From: Megaustenia siamemsis
Lineage: Eukaryota; Mollusca; Gastropoda; Stylommatophora; Ariophantidae
NCBI GenBank assembly: GCA_032433765.1
Contig: JAVIAB010000049.1
Coordinates: 24,791,602 to 24,855,601 of the forward strand
DNA: 64,000 bases
Direction: 5' to 3'
The translations under genes were made by a program, and so were the position numbers. Positions within the stretch are counted from its first letter, which is position 1; the number at the start of each line of letters is the position of its first letter. Shown here piece by piece: positions 1-10,574 of the stretch. A model generated the notes under the pieces. That model was not told where the DNA came from. It saw only the letters and a program-made list of their open reading frames with translations, and made no database searches.

Positions 1-99
1 GGGGGGGGGCTAAACGGAAGCTCCACCTTGCCCAGGGGTGTCCCGAAGACTAGGGGAGGAAAGGAGACGTCTTACTCCTCCTTTGGTAGGGTATTATTT

Positions 100-626
100 A
101 ATAGGTATGACAAAAAAGTAATTTTAATGCCATGATAAATATTCTAACAACAAAACAAATAACAGCAGGGCTGAAACTAAGAATGGCAAAATGTTACATC
201 TTCTCAATATTCCTGTATGGTGCAAAAACATGGACATTAGACAAGAAAACAGAACAGAAAACTGAAGCCTTTGAAATGTCGATTTACAGAAGAATATGTA
301 GAATTGGATGGAAAGAAAAGAAAACAAACGATGAAGTTTTAAAACAACTAAAAATAAAAAGAGAACTACTAAATACATTTAAGACAAGACAAATGAAATT
401 TTTGGGACACGTTAAAAGACACAACAGCCTACTAAAAGTAATATTGGAAGGGAAAATACAAGGTAAAAGAGGCACAGGCAGATCAAGACTAACATGGACG
501 AGTAACATCAAAAGATGGACAAGTCAGCCTATGACAACCTGCACCATCATAGCAAGAAACAGAGTGGAATGGCGCTCCATGGTAGTCAACCTTCGTTGTG
601 GAGAAGACACTCAATGATGATGATGT
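100..626 (+). mobile_element. LINE-A (RTE-like) 5'-truncated copy
   Basis: This is the 3' end of a non-LTR retrotransposon, nearly colinear with the 3' end of the long copy at 4441-7147. An ORF of 161 codons (132-617) encodes the C-terminal domain that follows the reverse transcriptase, including YGAKTWTLDKKTEQ and LGHVKRHNSLLKV, and ends in an ATGATG-type tail. An 8-bp direct repeat tattattt flanks it (92-99 and 627-634), consistent with a target-site duplication. Homology to the long copy begins exactly at base 100. The element has no RT core and cannot be autonomous. Confidence 0.88.
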
Positions 627-634
627 TATTATTT

Positions 635-895
635 GTCCCCAGTATAGATTTACTGAGGCCGGCGGGTAGAAAATAAAACAGGAAAACCCTCCAACTGGTG
701 TAACGTGTTCAATTTTTGGAGAAATAGACGACTGATTCACTCTCCCCGGGAATACCCTCTCAATCCGCAGGCCTAAGTATAGCCTATAGTTGGCTGTGCT
801 TCAACCATCACTATCAAGTGTTCTACCTAGGTGTGTCTTGTCTTTCTTCTTATTTTCAGTTATTGGCCCGGGCGATCGCTAAATATATTAATTGT
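635..895. other. unassigned spacer
   Basis: About 260 bases between LINE-A and LINE-B. I see no coding similarity, tandem repeat or RNA gene in it. Confidence 0.5.
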
Positions 896-1640
896 GGTAG
901 TTGTCTTGTGTAACAAGTCTGTGTCAATAGATGTGAGAAAGAGAGTTCATCGGTGTTATATAGAACCAGTCCTGGCATATGGAAGCGAATCATGGACAGT
1001 AGGCAAACAAATTAAAAGACAACAACAGGCCACAAAGGTGGGGTTTCTCTGAAGAATGCTAAGAATTCCCTGTACAGCTAAAAGAAGACGCAATGAGGTC
1101 ATTCTCAAAGTGGCCAACACAAAAAGGGAACTGCTAAGAAATATCAGAAAGAAACATTTTTCAGGAACCTCATGGGAAGAGGAAAGATGGAATGCTTAGT
1201 TCTTCTTCTACCTTTTTAGCTCCCAGTGGAGCATAGGTCTTCAACAAACACTTTCCAAGTCATTCTGTTTTTTGCCATTCTTTTAAGATCAGTCCATGTC
1301 TTTCCCATCATCTTCATCTCTGCTTCTATCTGTCTTCTCCAAGAATTCCTTGGTCTTCCTCTTTGTCCTTTCCCCTGGGGATTCCAAAAAAAGGCCCTGT
1401 TATGTAATACTCTCAGTTGGTTTCCGTTGTGTGTGCCCTATCCAGCGCCATCGTCTTCGCTAAATGCTTAGTTACAACTGGCAAAATACAGGAAAAGAGA
1501 GATCACGAACGACAAAGAGAGAAAATACTAGATAGCTTGGTGTCATGGCATGGAAAACAGTCAACAGAAATTATACGGTGCACTGTGGGTAGAAAATTGT
1601 GGAGGGGCATGATCACCTACTCCAACCGATATGGCACATG
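896..1640 (+). mobile_element. LINE-B (RTE-like) 3' fragment, interrupted
   Basis: Decayed C-terminal part of a second LINE lineage. Readable pieces are CNKSVSIDVRKRVH, CYIEPVLAYGSESWT and AKRRRNEVILKVANTKREL, then after an interruption a tail with LVSWHGKQSTEIIRC and a terminal cacatgatgatgg. Copies at 21252-21909 (minus) and 62009-63165 share these segments. A nested element (1202-1462) splits it. Removing that element and one copy of its 11-bp duplication restores continuity with the other LINE-B copies. Stop codons and frameshifts make this copy dead. The 5' limit is approximate. Confidence 0.8.
1202..1462 (-). mobile_element. LINE-C 3' fragment nested in LINE-B
   Basis: Read on the minus strand, this encodes the end of a LINE ORF2: WNPQGKGQRGRPRNSWRR, then EMKMMGKTWTDLKRMAKN and a C-terminal VEDLCSTGS with a stop. 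It ends in a GAAGAAG-rich tail. An 11-bp direct repeat aatgcttagtt flanks it exactly (1191-1201 and 1463-1473). It is strongly 5'-truncated, as is usual for target-primed reverse transcription. The WNPQGKRxRGRPxxTWRR signature is common in invertebrate RTE/CR1-type ORFs (recalled family knowledge). Confidence 0.85.
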
Positions 1641-1927
1641 ATGATGGTGAGCTGTAGGCCATGTTGTAAGGGAGACCATGCTACTTTTGTTTCTGCTAGA
1701 TTGCATATTTACTATTAAGATGTCACTGATACTGTTAACTTGCATGCTCTGTAGTGTTGTGTTGGGGACGCAGGCAGTGTCATGTTCGCCAGCTCCATGA
1801 ATCCTTTCCTCGGCTGTTCAGCTTATCAGGAACAAGTGTGAGATTGTTTAACGTGTCCAACCAGCCAGTGGGTGTGAAGGTTTACTGGAACCGTGTCAAG
1901 TCTATCTCATTGACTTGTGCGAGACGT
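1641..1927. other. unassigned spacer
   Basis: Between LINE-B and the 34-bp array. An ORF begins here and runs into the array, but its unique part matches nothing I recognise, so no gene is called. Confidence 0.4.
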
Positions 1928-3645
1928 TCCACACATGTTCTCTTTCTCTCTACCCCACTCCTCTACACATATTCGCTTTCTCTCTACCCCACTCCTCCAC
2001 ACATGTTCTCGTTCTCTCTACCCCACTCCTCCACACATGTTTGTTATCTTTCTCTCTACCCCATTCCTCCACACATGTTATCTTTCTCTCTACCCCACTC
2101 CTCCACACATGTTATCTTTCTCTCTACCCCATTCCTCCACACATGTTATCTTTCTCTCTACCCCATTCCTCCACACATGTTATCTTTCTCTCTACCCCAT
2201 TCCTCCACACATGTTATCTTTCTCTCTACCCCATTCCTCCACACATGTTATCTTTCTCTCTACCCCATTCCTCCACACATGTTATCTTTCTCTCTACCCC
2301 ATTCCTCCACACATGTTATCTTTCTCTCTACCCCATTCCTCCACACATGTTATCTTTCTCTCTACCCCATTCCTCCACACGTTATCTTTCTCTCTACCCC
2401 ACTCCTCCACACATGTTATCTTTCTCTCTACCCTACTCCTCCACACATGTTATCTTTCTCTCTACCCAACTCCTCCACACATGTTATCTTTCTCTTTACC
2501 CCACTCCTCTACACATATTCGCTTTATCTCTAACCCACTCCTCCACACATTTTCTCGTTCTCTCTACCCCACTCCTCTACACATATTCGCTTTCTCTCTA
2601 TCCCACTCCTCCACACATGTTCTCTTTCTCTCTACCCCATTCCTCCACACGTTATCTTTCTCTCTACCCCACTCCTCCACACGTTATCTTTCTCTCTGCC
2701 CCACTCCTTCACACACGTTCTCTTTCTCCCCCTCCACACATGTTATCTTTCTCTCTACCCCACTCCTCCACACATGTTATCTTTCTCTCTACCCCACTCC
2801 TCTACACATGTTCGCTTTCTCTCTACCCCATTCCTCCACACGTTATCTTTCTCTCTACCCCACTCCTCCACACATGTTATCTTTCTTGTACCCCATTCCT
2901 CCACACATGTTATCTTTCTCTCTACCCCATTCCTCCACACATGTTATCTTTCTCTCTACCCACTCCTCCACACATGTTATCTTTCTCTCTACCCCACTCC
3001 TCCACACATGTTATCTTTCTCTCTACCCCATTCCTCCACACATGTTCGCTTTCTCTCTACCCCACTCCTCCACACATGTTATCTTTCTCTCTACCCCATT
3101 CCTCCACACATGTTCGCTTTCTCTCTACCCCACTCCTCCACACATGTTATCTTTCTCTCTACCCCACTCCTCCACACATGTTCGCTTTCTCTCTACACCA
3201 CTCCTCCACACATGTTATCTTTCTCTCTACCCCACTCCTCCACACATGTTCGCTTTCTCTCTACCCCACTCCTCTACACATGTTCGCTTTCTCTCTACCC
3301 CACTCCTCCACACATGTTATCTTTCTCTCTACCCCATTCCTCCACACGTGTTCGCTTTCTCTCTACCCCACTCATCCACACATGTTATCTTTCTCTCTAC
3401 CCCACTCCTCTACACATGTTATCTTTCTCTCTACCCCACTCCTCTACACATGTTATCTTTCTCTCTACCCCACTCCTCTACACATGTTCGCTTTCTCTCT
3501 ACCCCACTCCTCCACACATGTTATCTTTCTCTCTACCCCACTCCTCCACACATGTTATCTTTCTCTCTACCCCACTCATCCACACATGTTATCTTTCTCT
3601 CTACCCCACTCCTCCACACATGTTCTCTTTCTCCCCCTCCACACT
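1928..3645. repeat. 34-bp minisatellite, about 50 copies
   Basis: Tandem units of 34 bp built on taccccactcctccacaca followed by tgttatctttctctc. The + strand is almost purely pyrimidine-rich. Main variants are ccactcc versus ccattcc, tgttatc versus tgttcgc, and ctccac versus ctctac. Because 34 is not a multiple of 3 and units lack stops in most frames, long ORFs with a 34-residue period arise in all three + frames. They are artefacts, not proteins. Confidence 0.97.
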
Positions 3646-3753
3646 CATTACGGTCGGGATGTCAAACCCTCGGCTTGGCTAAACTTGTAGCCCTCTCCAG
3701 ATCCCCGTATTGTCCCACAGTTTTTATTATCTCTCTCTTATATATATATGTAT

Positions 3754-3992
3754 AGAAACAACAGATAAACTGGTTTGGCCAGTGATAACTCAGAAAGATC
3801 ACAACACAACGAGCCCTCTATAAACGTTGCGAAAACACCAGACCCAAGGGCCGACCTAAAAAAATATGTATTGACGGAATATTAGAAACTCTAAGAAATA
3901 TAGCATCAGAGGCGAACAGAAGACCGCAAATTATTTTTCCCCTTGACGCTGAAAGGCAAATGAGGAAGGAAAGAAGAGAAAAAGATTAACCA
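3754..3992 (+). mobile_element. LINE-E 3' fragment
   Basis: Matches the 3' end of the LINE-E copy at 26750-28752: ETTDKLVWP-like start, a GPRADLK-like segment, then the ISPLDAERQMRKE-type terminus (here read as FPLDAERQMRKERR). It carries a single copy of the segment that is tandemly repeated sevenfold at 28213-28688, so it preserves the ancestral state. Frameshifts are present. TSDs were not resolved. Confidence 0.75.
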
Positions 3993-4096
3993 TTTCTTTT
4001 CCTAATAACACAGTAGGAGTAGGAATACTAGATAATCTAGGTCGGGTTAAATGTTGTGCATGCGCTATAATTACAGATCACCTGCCCTCTATAAAT

Positions 4097-4260
4097 CATC
4101 ATCATCATTGAGTGCCGTCTCCGCAACGAAGGTTGGCTACCATGGAGCGCCATTTTGCTCTATCTCTTGCTTTTTAATGGTGCAGGTTGTCATCGGTTGA
4201 TTTGTCCATCTTTTGATGTTACTCGTCCATGTTAATCTTGGTCTGCCTCTGCCTCTTTTA
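4097..4260 (-). mobile_element. LINE-A 164-bp severely 5'-truncated insertion
   Basis: Minus-strand LINE-A 3' terminus, from the GRGRPRLTW region to the CATCATCATCATT tail. Perfect 11-bp target duplications cctctataaat lie at 4086-4096 and 4261-4271. It lies just upstream of, and opposite to, the long LINE-A copy. Confidence 0.93.
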
Positions 4261-4440
4261 CCTCTATAAATGCCATTATAAATAATGACTAATTTATTCT
4301 ATATGCTATAAGTGGGAATATTAAAAAGAATAACGTAAAATTGTCAAATTAATATAATTAAATTATGTTTTAAGTTCTTGCAAAAGATGTATTTAAAAAA
4401 ACGTTTAGGAATTATATTTGACAGAGGTATCTGATCATCT

Positions 4441-7147
4441 ACTAGATGGAAGGAATGTGGGTACATTGAAGACGAAAAATATACATTTATATACTCAGGA
4501 AACACAACAGAACATCAAAGGGGGGTAGGAATACTGATAAAAAGAGAGCTACAAAAATATATAAGTACCCACTGGACATACAGAGATAGGATTATACTAC
4601 TCAAGACTACACAGATGAACAAATAGAGGCATACTATGAAGACCTAAATAAAGTTATGAAGCAAGTGAAATCATCAGACATCTTGATTGTAATGGGTGAC
4701 ATGAACGCTAAAGTAGGAAAAGGTAGATATAAGACAATTATAGGAAATCATGGTTTAGGAAAAAGAAATGACAGAGGAGAAAGATTAATACAATTCTGTG
4801 AAGAAAACAGGCTGATAATATGTAACACCTACTTTGAGCAAGAGAAAAGGAAACTATACACATGGAAAAGCCCTGGAGATAGGAAGAGGAATCAAATAGA
4901 TTACATAATGATAAAAGAAAGGTTCCGTAACAGCGTAAAGAAAGCCAAAACCTACCCAGGAGCAGATATTAATTCTGATCACAATCCTGTAATGATTAAA
5001 ATGAAAATCAAACTAAAGAGAAACAAGCAAAAATCTGATTCATCAACAAACCCACTCGACATAACAGCTTTAAATCAAAAAGATATTAAAGATACCTATA
5101 CAATACAAGTAAAGAACACATACCAGAAGCTGCTAGAGGAAGGAATTGAACAATACAGAAGAGAAAATCCTAATGAAAAAGTAACAACCAAATGGCAATG
5201 CATAAAGAAAAGCATACAAAAAGCCTGCGACACCTTACCCAAAAGAGAAAAGAACAAAAAACAAAAATGGATAACTAACACCATCTTAGAAAAAATGGAA
5301 GAAAGGAGACAAGCGAAGAACACTGCCCAATACAATAAAATAGATAATGAGATACGCAAAATGTGCAAAAAGGCAAAAGAAGACTGGCTCAGCCAAAAAT
5401 GTAGAGAAATAGAAACTATGGAAAGCAAACAAGACCTAAGAGGAATGCACACAGAAATAAAGAGAATGACTAATAAAAATAAAAAAGCCACAGAAGGTGG
5501 ATGCATTGCAGACAAAAAAGGAAAAATGCTAACAGACAATAAGGATATCATAGATAGATGGCAGGAATATATAACAGAACTATTTCATGATCAAAGGGAC
5601 AAGAAACCAGTTATAAAATGTACATCAGGCTATAAAATCTTAAAATCTGAGGTGGAAAAAGCTATAAAAACAATGAAAAGGGGAAAAGCAGCAGGACCTG
5701 AAAGCATACAGATAGAGATGATACAGGCACTTGAAGATTTTGGCATTGAAGTGATTACAGACATATGCAACGACATATACCACACAGGATACATACCAAA
5801 TGAACTAAAAACATCAACTTTCATTGCATTGCCTAAAAAGAATGGTGCAGTTGAATGCAGTGACTTTAGAACAATAAGCCTAATGAGCCATGTTACAAAA
5901 ATCTTGCTAAAAGTTATACAAGGAAGGATTCAGAATAAAATCAATACTGAATTAGATGAGCAGCAATTTGGATTTAGGAAAAATAGCGGGACAAAAGAAG
6001 CCATATTCTGCATGAGAACATTAATCGAAAAATACACAGAAGTAAACAAACCAATATATACCTGCTTCATAGACTACACCAAAGCTTTTGATAGAGTACA
6101 CCACAAACAACTTATAGAATGCCTAAAAGAGATACATCTAGATGACATGGATATACGACTAATATGCAATCTATACTGGGAGCAAACAGCAATAATAAAA
6201 TATAACAAAGAGTTCTCTACACCCATTGATATAAAAAGAGGAGTAAGACAAGGATGCATCCTATCACCAAGCTTGTTCAATCTATACACTGAGCAAATCT
6301 TTAAAAACATCATAGAGATGCCAGGCCTACAAATTAATGGAAAGATAATCAATAACCTAAGATATGCTGACGATACTGTACTACTAGCAGAAAATCCTAA
6401 AGACCTACAACAATTACTAAATGAAATAAACACGACAAGCAAAAAATATGGACTAGATATGAATATCAAAAAGACTAAAACTATGATCATAAACAAAGAA
6501 AATACTCAAAACCCACAAGTGGATATCAAAATTGAAGGAATAGACCTTGAGACAGTTCAGAACTATAACTACCTTGGACATACTATAACCAGTGATGGAA
6601 AATGTACAACTGAAATAAACAAAAGAATAGGAATGGCAAAAAGTAATTTTAATGCCATGAAGGACATACTAACATCAAAACAAATAACACCAGAACTAAA
6701 ACTAAGAATAGCAAAATGTTACATCTTCTCAATATTCCTATATGGTGCTGAAACATGGACATTAGACAAGAAAACAGAACAGAGAATTGAAGCCTTTGAA
6801 ATGTGGATATATAGAAGAATAGGTAGAATTGGATGGAAGGAAAAGAAAACAAATGACAAAGTCTTAAAACAACTAAAAATGAAAAGAGAACTTCTGAACA
6901 CAATTAGAACAAGACAAATGCGATTCTTAGGCCATGTTAAAAGACACAACAGCCTACTGAAAGTGATCCTGGAGGGGAAAATACAAGGTAAAAGAGGTAG
7001 AGGCAGACCAAGATTAACATGGACGAGTAACATCAAAAGATGGACAAATCAACCGATGACAACCTGCACCATCAAAGCAAGAGATAGAGCAAAATGGCGC
7101 TCCATGGTAGCCAACCTTCGTTGCGGAGACGGCACTCAATGATGATG
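4441..7147 (+). mobile_element. LINE-A long copy, 2.7 kb, RTE-like non-LTR retrotransposon
   Basis: Flanked by a 12-bp direct repeat atctgatcatct (4429-4440 and 7148-7159), with a GATGATG tail. Its 5' end falls inside the endonuclease domain: reading from 4441 gives RGVGILIKREL before a frame break near 4610. It is therefore 5'-truncated and lacks the endonuclease N-terminus. Single-ORF endonuclease-RT layout, a short tandem 3' tail and variable-length TSDs fit the RTE/BovB-like group (inference from family knowledge). This copy is the reference for the six LINE-A fragments in the window. Confidence 0.92.
4656..7142 (+). CDS. LINE-A ORF: endonuclease C-terminus plus reverse transcriptase
   Basis: An 828-residue open frame. 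Residues 1-110 are the C-terminal half of an APE-type (EEP) endonuclease, with GDMN at 14-17 and the catalytic-type SDH at 107-109. Residues about 340-640 hold the reverse transcriptase: FIDYTKAFD (471-479) carries the first catalytic Asp and YADD (570-573) the other two; RGVRQGCILSP is the motif before YADD. The C-terminal domain includes YGAETWT (696-702), LGHVKRHNSLLKV and RGRGRPRLTW. The Met at 4656 is simply the first ATG after a frame break. The coding frame continues upstream as YTDEQIEAYYEDLNKV, and endonuclease sequence 5' of about 4610 is in another frame. The RT part is open throughout, so the copy is young or only recently inactivated. Confidence 0.9.
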   Translation: MKQVKSSDILIVMGDMNAKVGKGRYKTIIGNHGLGKRNDRGERLIQFCEENRLIICNTYFEQEKRKLYTWKSPGDRKRNQIDYIMIKERFRNSVKKAKTYPGADINSDHNPVMIKMKIKLKRNKQKSDSSTNPLDITALNQKDIKDTYTIQVKNTYQKLLEEGIEQYRRENPNEKVTTKWQCIKKSIQKACDTLPKREKNKKQKWITNTILEKMEERRQAKNTAQYNKIDNEIRKMCKKAKEDWLSQKCREIETMESKQDLRGMHTEIKRMTNKNKKATEGGCIADKKGKMLTDNKDIIDRWQEYITELFHDQRDKKPVIKCTSGYKILKSEVEKAIKTMKRGKAAGPESIQIEMIQALEDFGIEVITDICNDIYHTGYIPNELKTSTFIALPKKNGAVECSDFRTISLMSHVTKILLKVIQGRIQNKINTELDEQQFGFRKNSGTKEAIFCMRTLIEKYTEVNKPIYTCFIDYTKAFDRVHHKQLIECLKEIHLDDMDIRLICNLYWEQTAIIKYNKEFSTPIDIKRGVRQGCILSPSLFNLYTEQIFKNIIEMPGLQINGKIINNLRYADDTVLLAENPKDLQQLLNEINTTSKKYGLDMNIKKTKTMIINKENTQNPQVDIKIEGIDLETVQNYNYLGHTITSDGKCTTEINKRIGMAKSNFNAMKDILTSKQITPELKLRIAKCYIFSIFLYGAETWTLDKKTEQRIEAFEMWIYRRIGRIGWKEKKTNDKVLKQLKMKRELLNTIRTRQMRFLGHVKRHNSLLKVILEGKIQGKRGRGRPRLTWTSNIKRWTNQPMTTCTIKARDRAKWRSMVANLRCGDGTQ

Positions 7148-7350
7148 ATCTGATCATCTTGCTAAAACAAGGGACATAACTAGACGTTCGGTAGCAAGGC
7201 CCCGCGACAAACATTATCCCAGTTATGTACCTTCGTGTTGTACAATTGTCGCGTTATATGACTAGTTGAAGCGTGCTCTCACGAGATCTCCTTGATTTAT
7301 TTTGTTGTGTGTACATTGTACTTTTGTGTCCCCGTCTACACTGCACTTGT

Positions 7351-7660
7351 GTAAAGGTAAAGTACAAGACTTGAACCGGCGTCTTAGCACGCAAGTTTCC
7401 ACCCATATGTGCTCGGCCGCCTATCCAGAAATGTTCGGAGATCTCTGGATAGCGTCACTTCCTCACGATGCGAGGCAACATTCCTCACCTTCCCAGAGTA
7501 ATACCCTGGTACCCATTTCTGCCAACGGCTGGGGGGAGGGGTATTTTTTTTTTCTAACCGCGAATACAATTCACACCGCTCCCAGCAGGAATCGAACACT
7601 GGTTGTCTGAACGTCGGTAGTCCAGTCAGGTGGTTTTCCCAACTAGGCTACCGAGGCCCC
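7351..7660 (-). mobile_element. SINE-2, tRNA-derived, with TSD
   Basis: Minus-strand SINE of about 310 bp flanked by the 10-bp duplication ctgcacttgt (7341-7350 and 7661-7670). The tRNA-like head lies at the high-coordinate end: TAGCCTAGTTGG resembles an A box and TGTTCGATTCCTG a B box. A second copy at 12082-12416 is clearly homologous over its full length. Not a functional tRNA gene: there is no foldable acceptor stem. Confidence 0.88.
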
Positions 7661-7671
7661 CTGCACTTGTT

Positions 7672-8078
7672 GTGCAGGCACCCGTGTACAACGTGCTTGT
7701 GTGTCCCCGTGTACATCGTGCTTGTATGTCACCGTGTACAACGTGCTTGTGTGTCACCGTGTACAACGTGCTTGTATGTCACCGTGTACAACGTGCTTGT
7801 GTGTCACCGTGTACAACGTGCTTGTATGTCACCGTGTACAACGTGCTTGTGTGTCACCGTGTACAACGTGCTTGTATGTCACCGTGTACAACGTGCTTGT
7901 GTGTCACCGTGTACAACGTGCTTGTGTGTCCCGTGTACAACGTGCTTGTGTGTCACCGTGTACAACGTGCTGTGTGTCACCGTGTACAACGTGCTTGTGT
8001 GTCACCGTGTACAACTTGCTTGTATGTCCCCGTGTACAACGTGCTTGTGTGTCACCGTGTACAACTTGCTTGTGTGTC
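7672..8078. repeat. 25-bp minisatellite, about 16 copies
   Basis: Units ccgtgtacaacgtgcttg plus tgtgtca. Neighbouring units often alternate gtgtgtc and gtatgtc, giving a partial 50-bp higher-order period. It begins right after the SINE-2 duplication. Open frames across it are repeat artefacts. Confidence 0.95.
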
Positions 8079-8089
8079 TCTGCACACAC

Positions 8090-8945
8090 CCCTCGCTCGA
8101 GCATCAGAAACAACACACGTGTTTGCGTGTCCGTGTCAAATTTCGCAATTTCTTGATATTTTTGGTTGAAGAACAGCCAGATAGAGATTGATTGTAATCT
8201 GTAGTTGGCTGTAAGAATTCAAAGTGTCTACGGCCAACCGCCGGACATGGGCAGGTTGCTGCCGTATTCGGCCCAAAAGGATAATCAATCATGAGTTGGT
8301 TTAGTTGAAGGCACAGCCTCTCTCTGGCTAATCTTTGTCCGCTCGTACATTGACACTAGAGATTGTTGTGTTAGTCTTGTTGTTGCCCAGGCTCTTCTCA
8401 TTTAGTTCATTGACATGAGCAGATGCGACTGTAACTGAAATGAACATTCTCATTTGTTCCTTGCCTTAAACACCTGCTACCGATTGAATACCTTCCTTGT
8501 TACTTCTCCAAGTACCTTTCATGTGCAGTAAAATAATAAATAAACAAATACACAACCATTTTGAGAAAACAACTGAGAGCTTGGACAATGAACCCGACCT
8601 GTGGTATATATCGTACAACACTTTAGTGTTGGATTAACCTAACTTCCCCAAACAGGAGAACGGATTTAAAAAAAAAACAGCAATAATAAAAATAAAGAAA
8701 CAAAACAATGCTAACTCGGGGAACCATGCCACTGTCCGGTCAGATAATATTTAACCTGTATACAGTAGATAATATTACCTGCCACTGCACCGCAGCCTAG
8801 CAGACGTACTCTAGAGAGAGAGGGGTTTAGGGTGTGTGACCCAGCGGAGAACAACTCTGCGGCCCAGGTTAAGGTTCTAGGTCAAGGACGACCACTCAGA
8901 AAGACACTCACTGCTTGATTGAATCACCATTGTAACTTGCTTCCT
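8090..8945. other. no gene seen
   Basis: About 850 bases of mixed composition with short A-runs near 8670. No coding similarity, tandem array or RNA gene found. Confidence 0.5.
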
Positions 8946-8949
8946 TGAT

Positions 8950-9480
8950 GCAGTCGTTGTGAACCATAATATTGATGTTGCAAACTGCGGTCGTTGCGAA
9001 CCATAATATTGATGTTCTGAACCATAATGTTGATGTTGCAAACTGGTCGTTGTGGACCATAATGTTGATGTTGCAAACTGGTCGTTGTGAACCATAATAT
9101 TGATGTTGCAAATTGCAATCATTATGAACCATAATGTTGATGTTGCAAATTGCAATCATTGTGAACCATAACATTGGTGTTCTGAACCATAATGTTGATA
9201 TTGCAAACTGCGGTCGTTGCGAACCATAATGTTGACATTTACAAACTGCAATCGTTGTGAAGCATAATTATGATGTTGCAGGCTGTGGTAATTGCGAACC
9301 ATAATGTTGATGTTGCAAACTGCGGTCGTTGCGAACCATAATGTTGATATTTACAAACTGCAATCGTTGTGAAGCATAATCATGATGTTGCAGACTGCGG
9401 TAATTGCGAACCATAATGTTGATGTTTGCAAACTACAATTGTTGTAAAACATAATGTTGATGTTTGCAAACTGCGTGACT
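8950..9480. repeat. 37-bp minisatellite with higher-order period
   Basis: Units of about 37 bp built on gaaccataatgttgatgtt and gcaaactgcggtcgttgc. The right half shows a longer period of about 120 bp: blocks near 9181-9300 and 9300-9420 share the gaagcataat variants. Degenerate copies at both ends. Confidence 0.9.
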
Positions 9481-9484
9481 CGGG

Positions 9485-10005
9485 CTTCTAATGAAATCAT
9501 TATCAGACGGCTGCAAGTAAACCCAGGTACAAACATTTCCTCACCTTATTTGGCCACCATCATCTTTGAAGCAGTCCCCTTGGGAACATACCAGCGATCC
9601 CTTCATCGCATATATGTCCGAAGCAGCCAGTGATCTCAATATAATCTCTCTCTCTCTGTCTGCGATCAGGACTCAATCAGAGTAGGATTCCAGACTCTCA
9701 CATGAAGTCAGCTGTCAGGTTAAGTGTGTTGAACGCCCCCACAGACAGAACATCACAATTAGAGTCTGCCAGATCCACTCTGATTGAACACCAGTTAAAA
9801 CGTTGCACTGTGTTCTGCGCCAGTGGCCCGATGCATCCGATTTCAGCCAGTATTTTATTCAGGTTTGCATTCCTTAGCATGGGAAGTTGGAGCCTGATTG
9901 TCCCCAGTCTTCCTGCAAGGCAGCAGATTGTCTTTTCTGTAGGGGGATTCTGCCCTTAGATGGTCGGCCCTCCCAGGTTTACGAGCACCATCTGCCCGAG
10001 CCACT
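9485..10005. other. no gene seen
   Basis: Unique-looking sequence with a short CT run near 9645. I find no supported gene or repeat. Confidence 0.45.
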
Positions 10006-10007
10006 AG

Positions 10008-10560
10008 AGGTGACTAACACAGACATGCACACACAAAGATATGAGATGTGACTAACACAGACATGCACACAGCGATACGAGGCATGACTAACACCGACAC
10101 ACATCAAGATATATGACACATGACTAACATAAACATGCACATAAAGATATGAGATATGACTGACATAGACATGCACACACAAAGATATGACACATATCTA
10201 ACATAGACATACACACAAAGATATGACTAACATAGGCATGCACACAAAGATATGAGATATCACTAACCCAGACATGCACACACAAAGATATGACACATGA
10301 CTAACACAGTCACACACTAAGATATGAGATATTACTAAACTCAAATGCACATAAAGATATGAGACATGATTGACACGGACACACCAAGATATGAGATATG
10401 ACTAACATGACACACACCAAGATATGAGCCATGACCAGCACACACACACACACACAAGCTAAGATATAAGCGATGGCTAGCACAGAAACACACCAAGATA
10501 TGAGCCATGGCCTCATGGAAAAGCACCAAGAAATGAACCAAGTCTAGCACAGAAACACAT
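10008..10560. repeat. about 38-bp minisatellite, degenerate
   Basis: About 14 diverged units of the type gactaacacagacatgcaca followed by cacaaagatatgagacat. Unit length varies through short CA-run changes. Confidence 0.9.
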
Positions 10561-10574
10561 TGAGGTAGCCATAT

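Noticed and set aside
1915..3755. Overlapping open frames up to 612 codons
   Set aside because: They are translations of the 34-bp minisatellite in three frames, with a 34-residue period and no independent conserved part.
7630..8191. Cysteine-rich open frames of 151-179 codons
   Set aside because: They arise from the 25-bp repeat in three frames. The cysteine pattern is just the repeat period.
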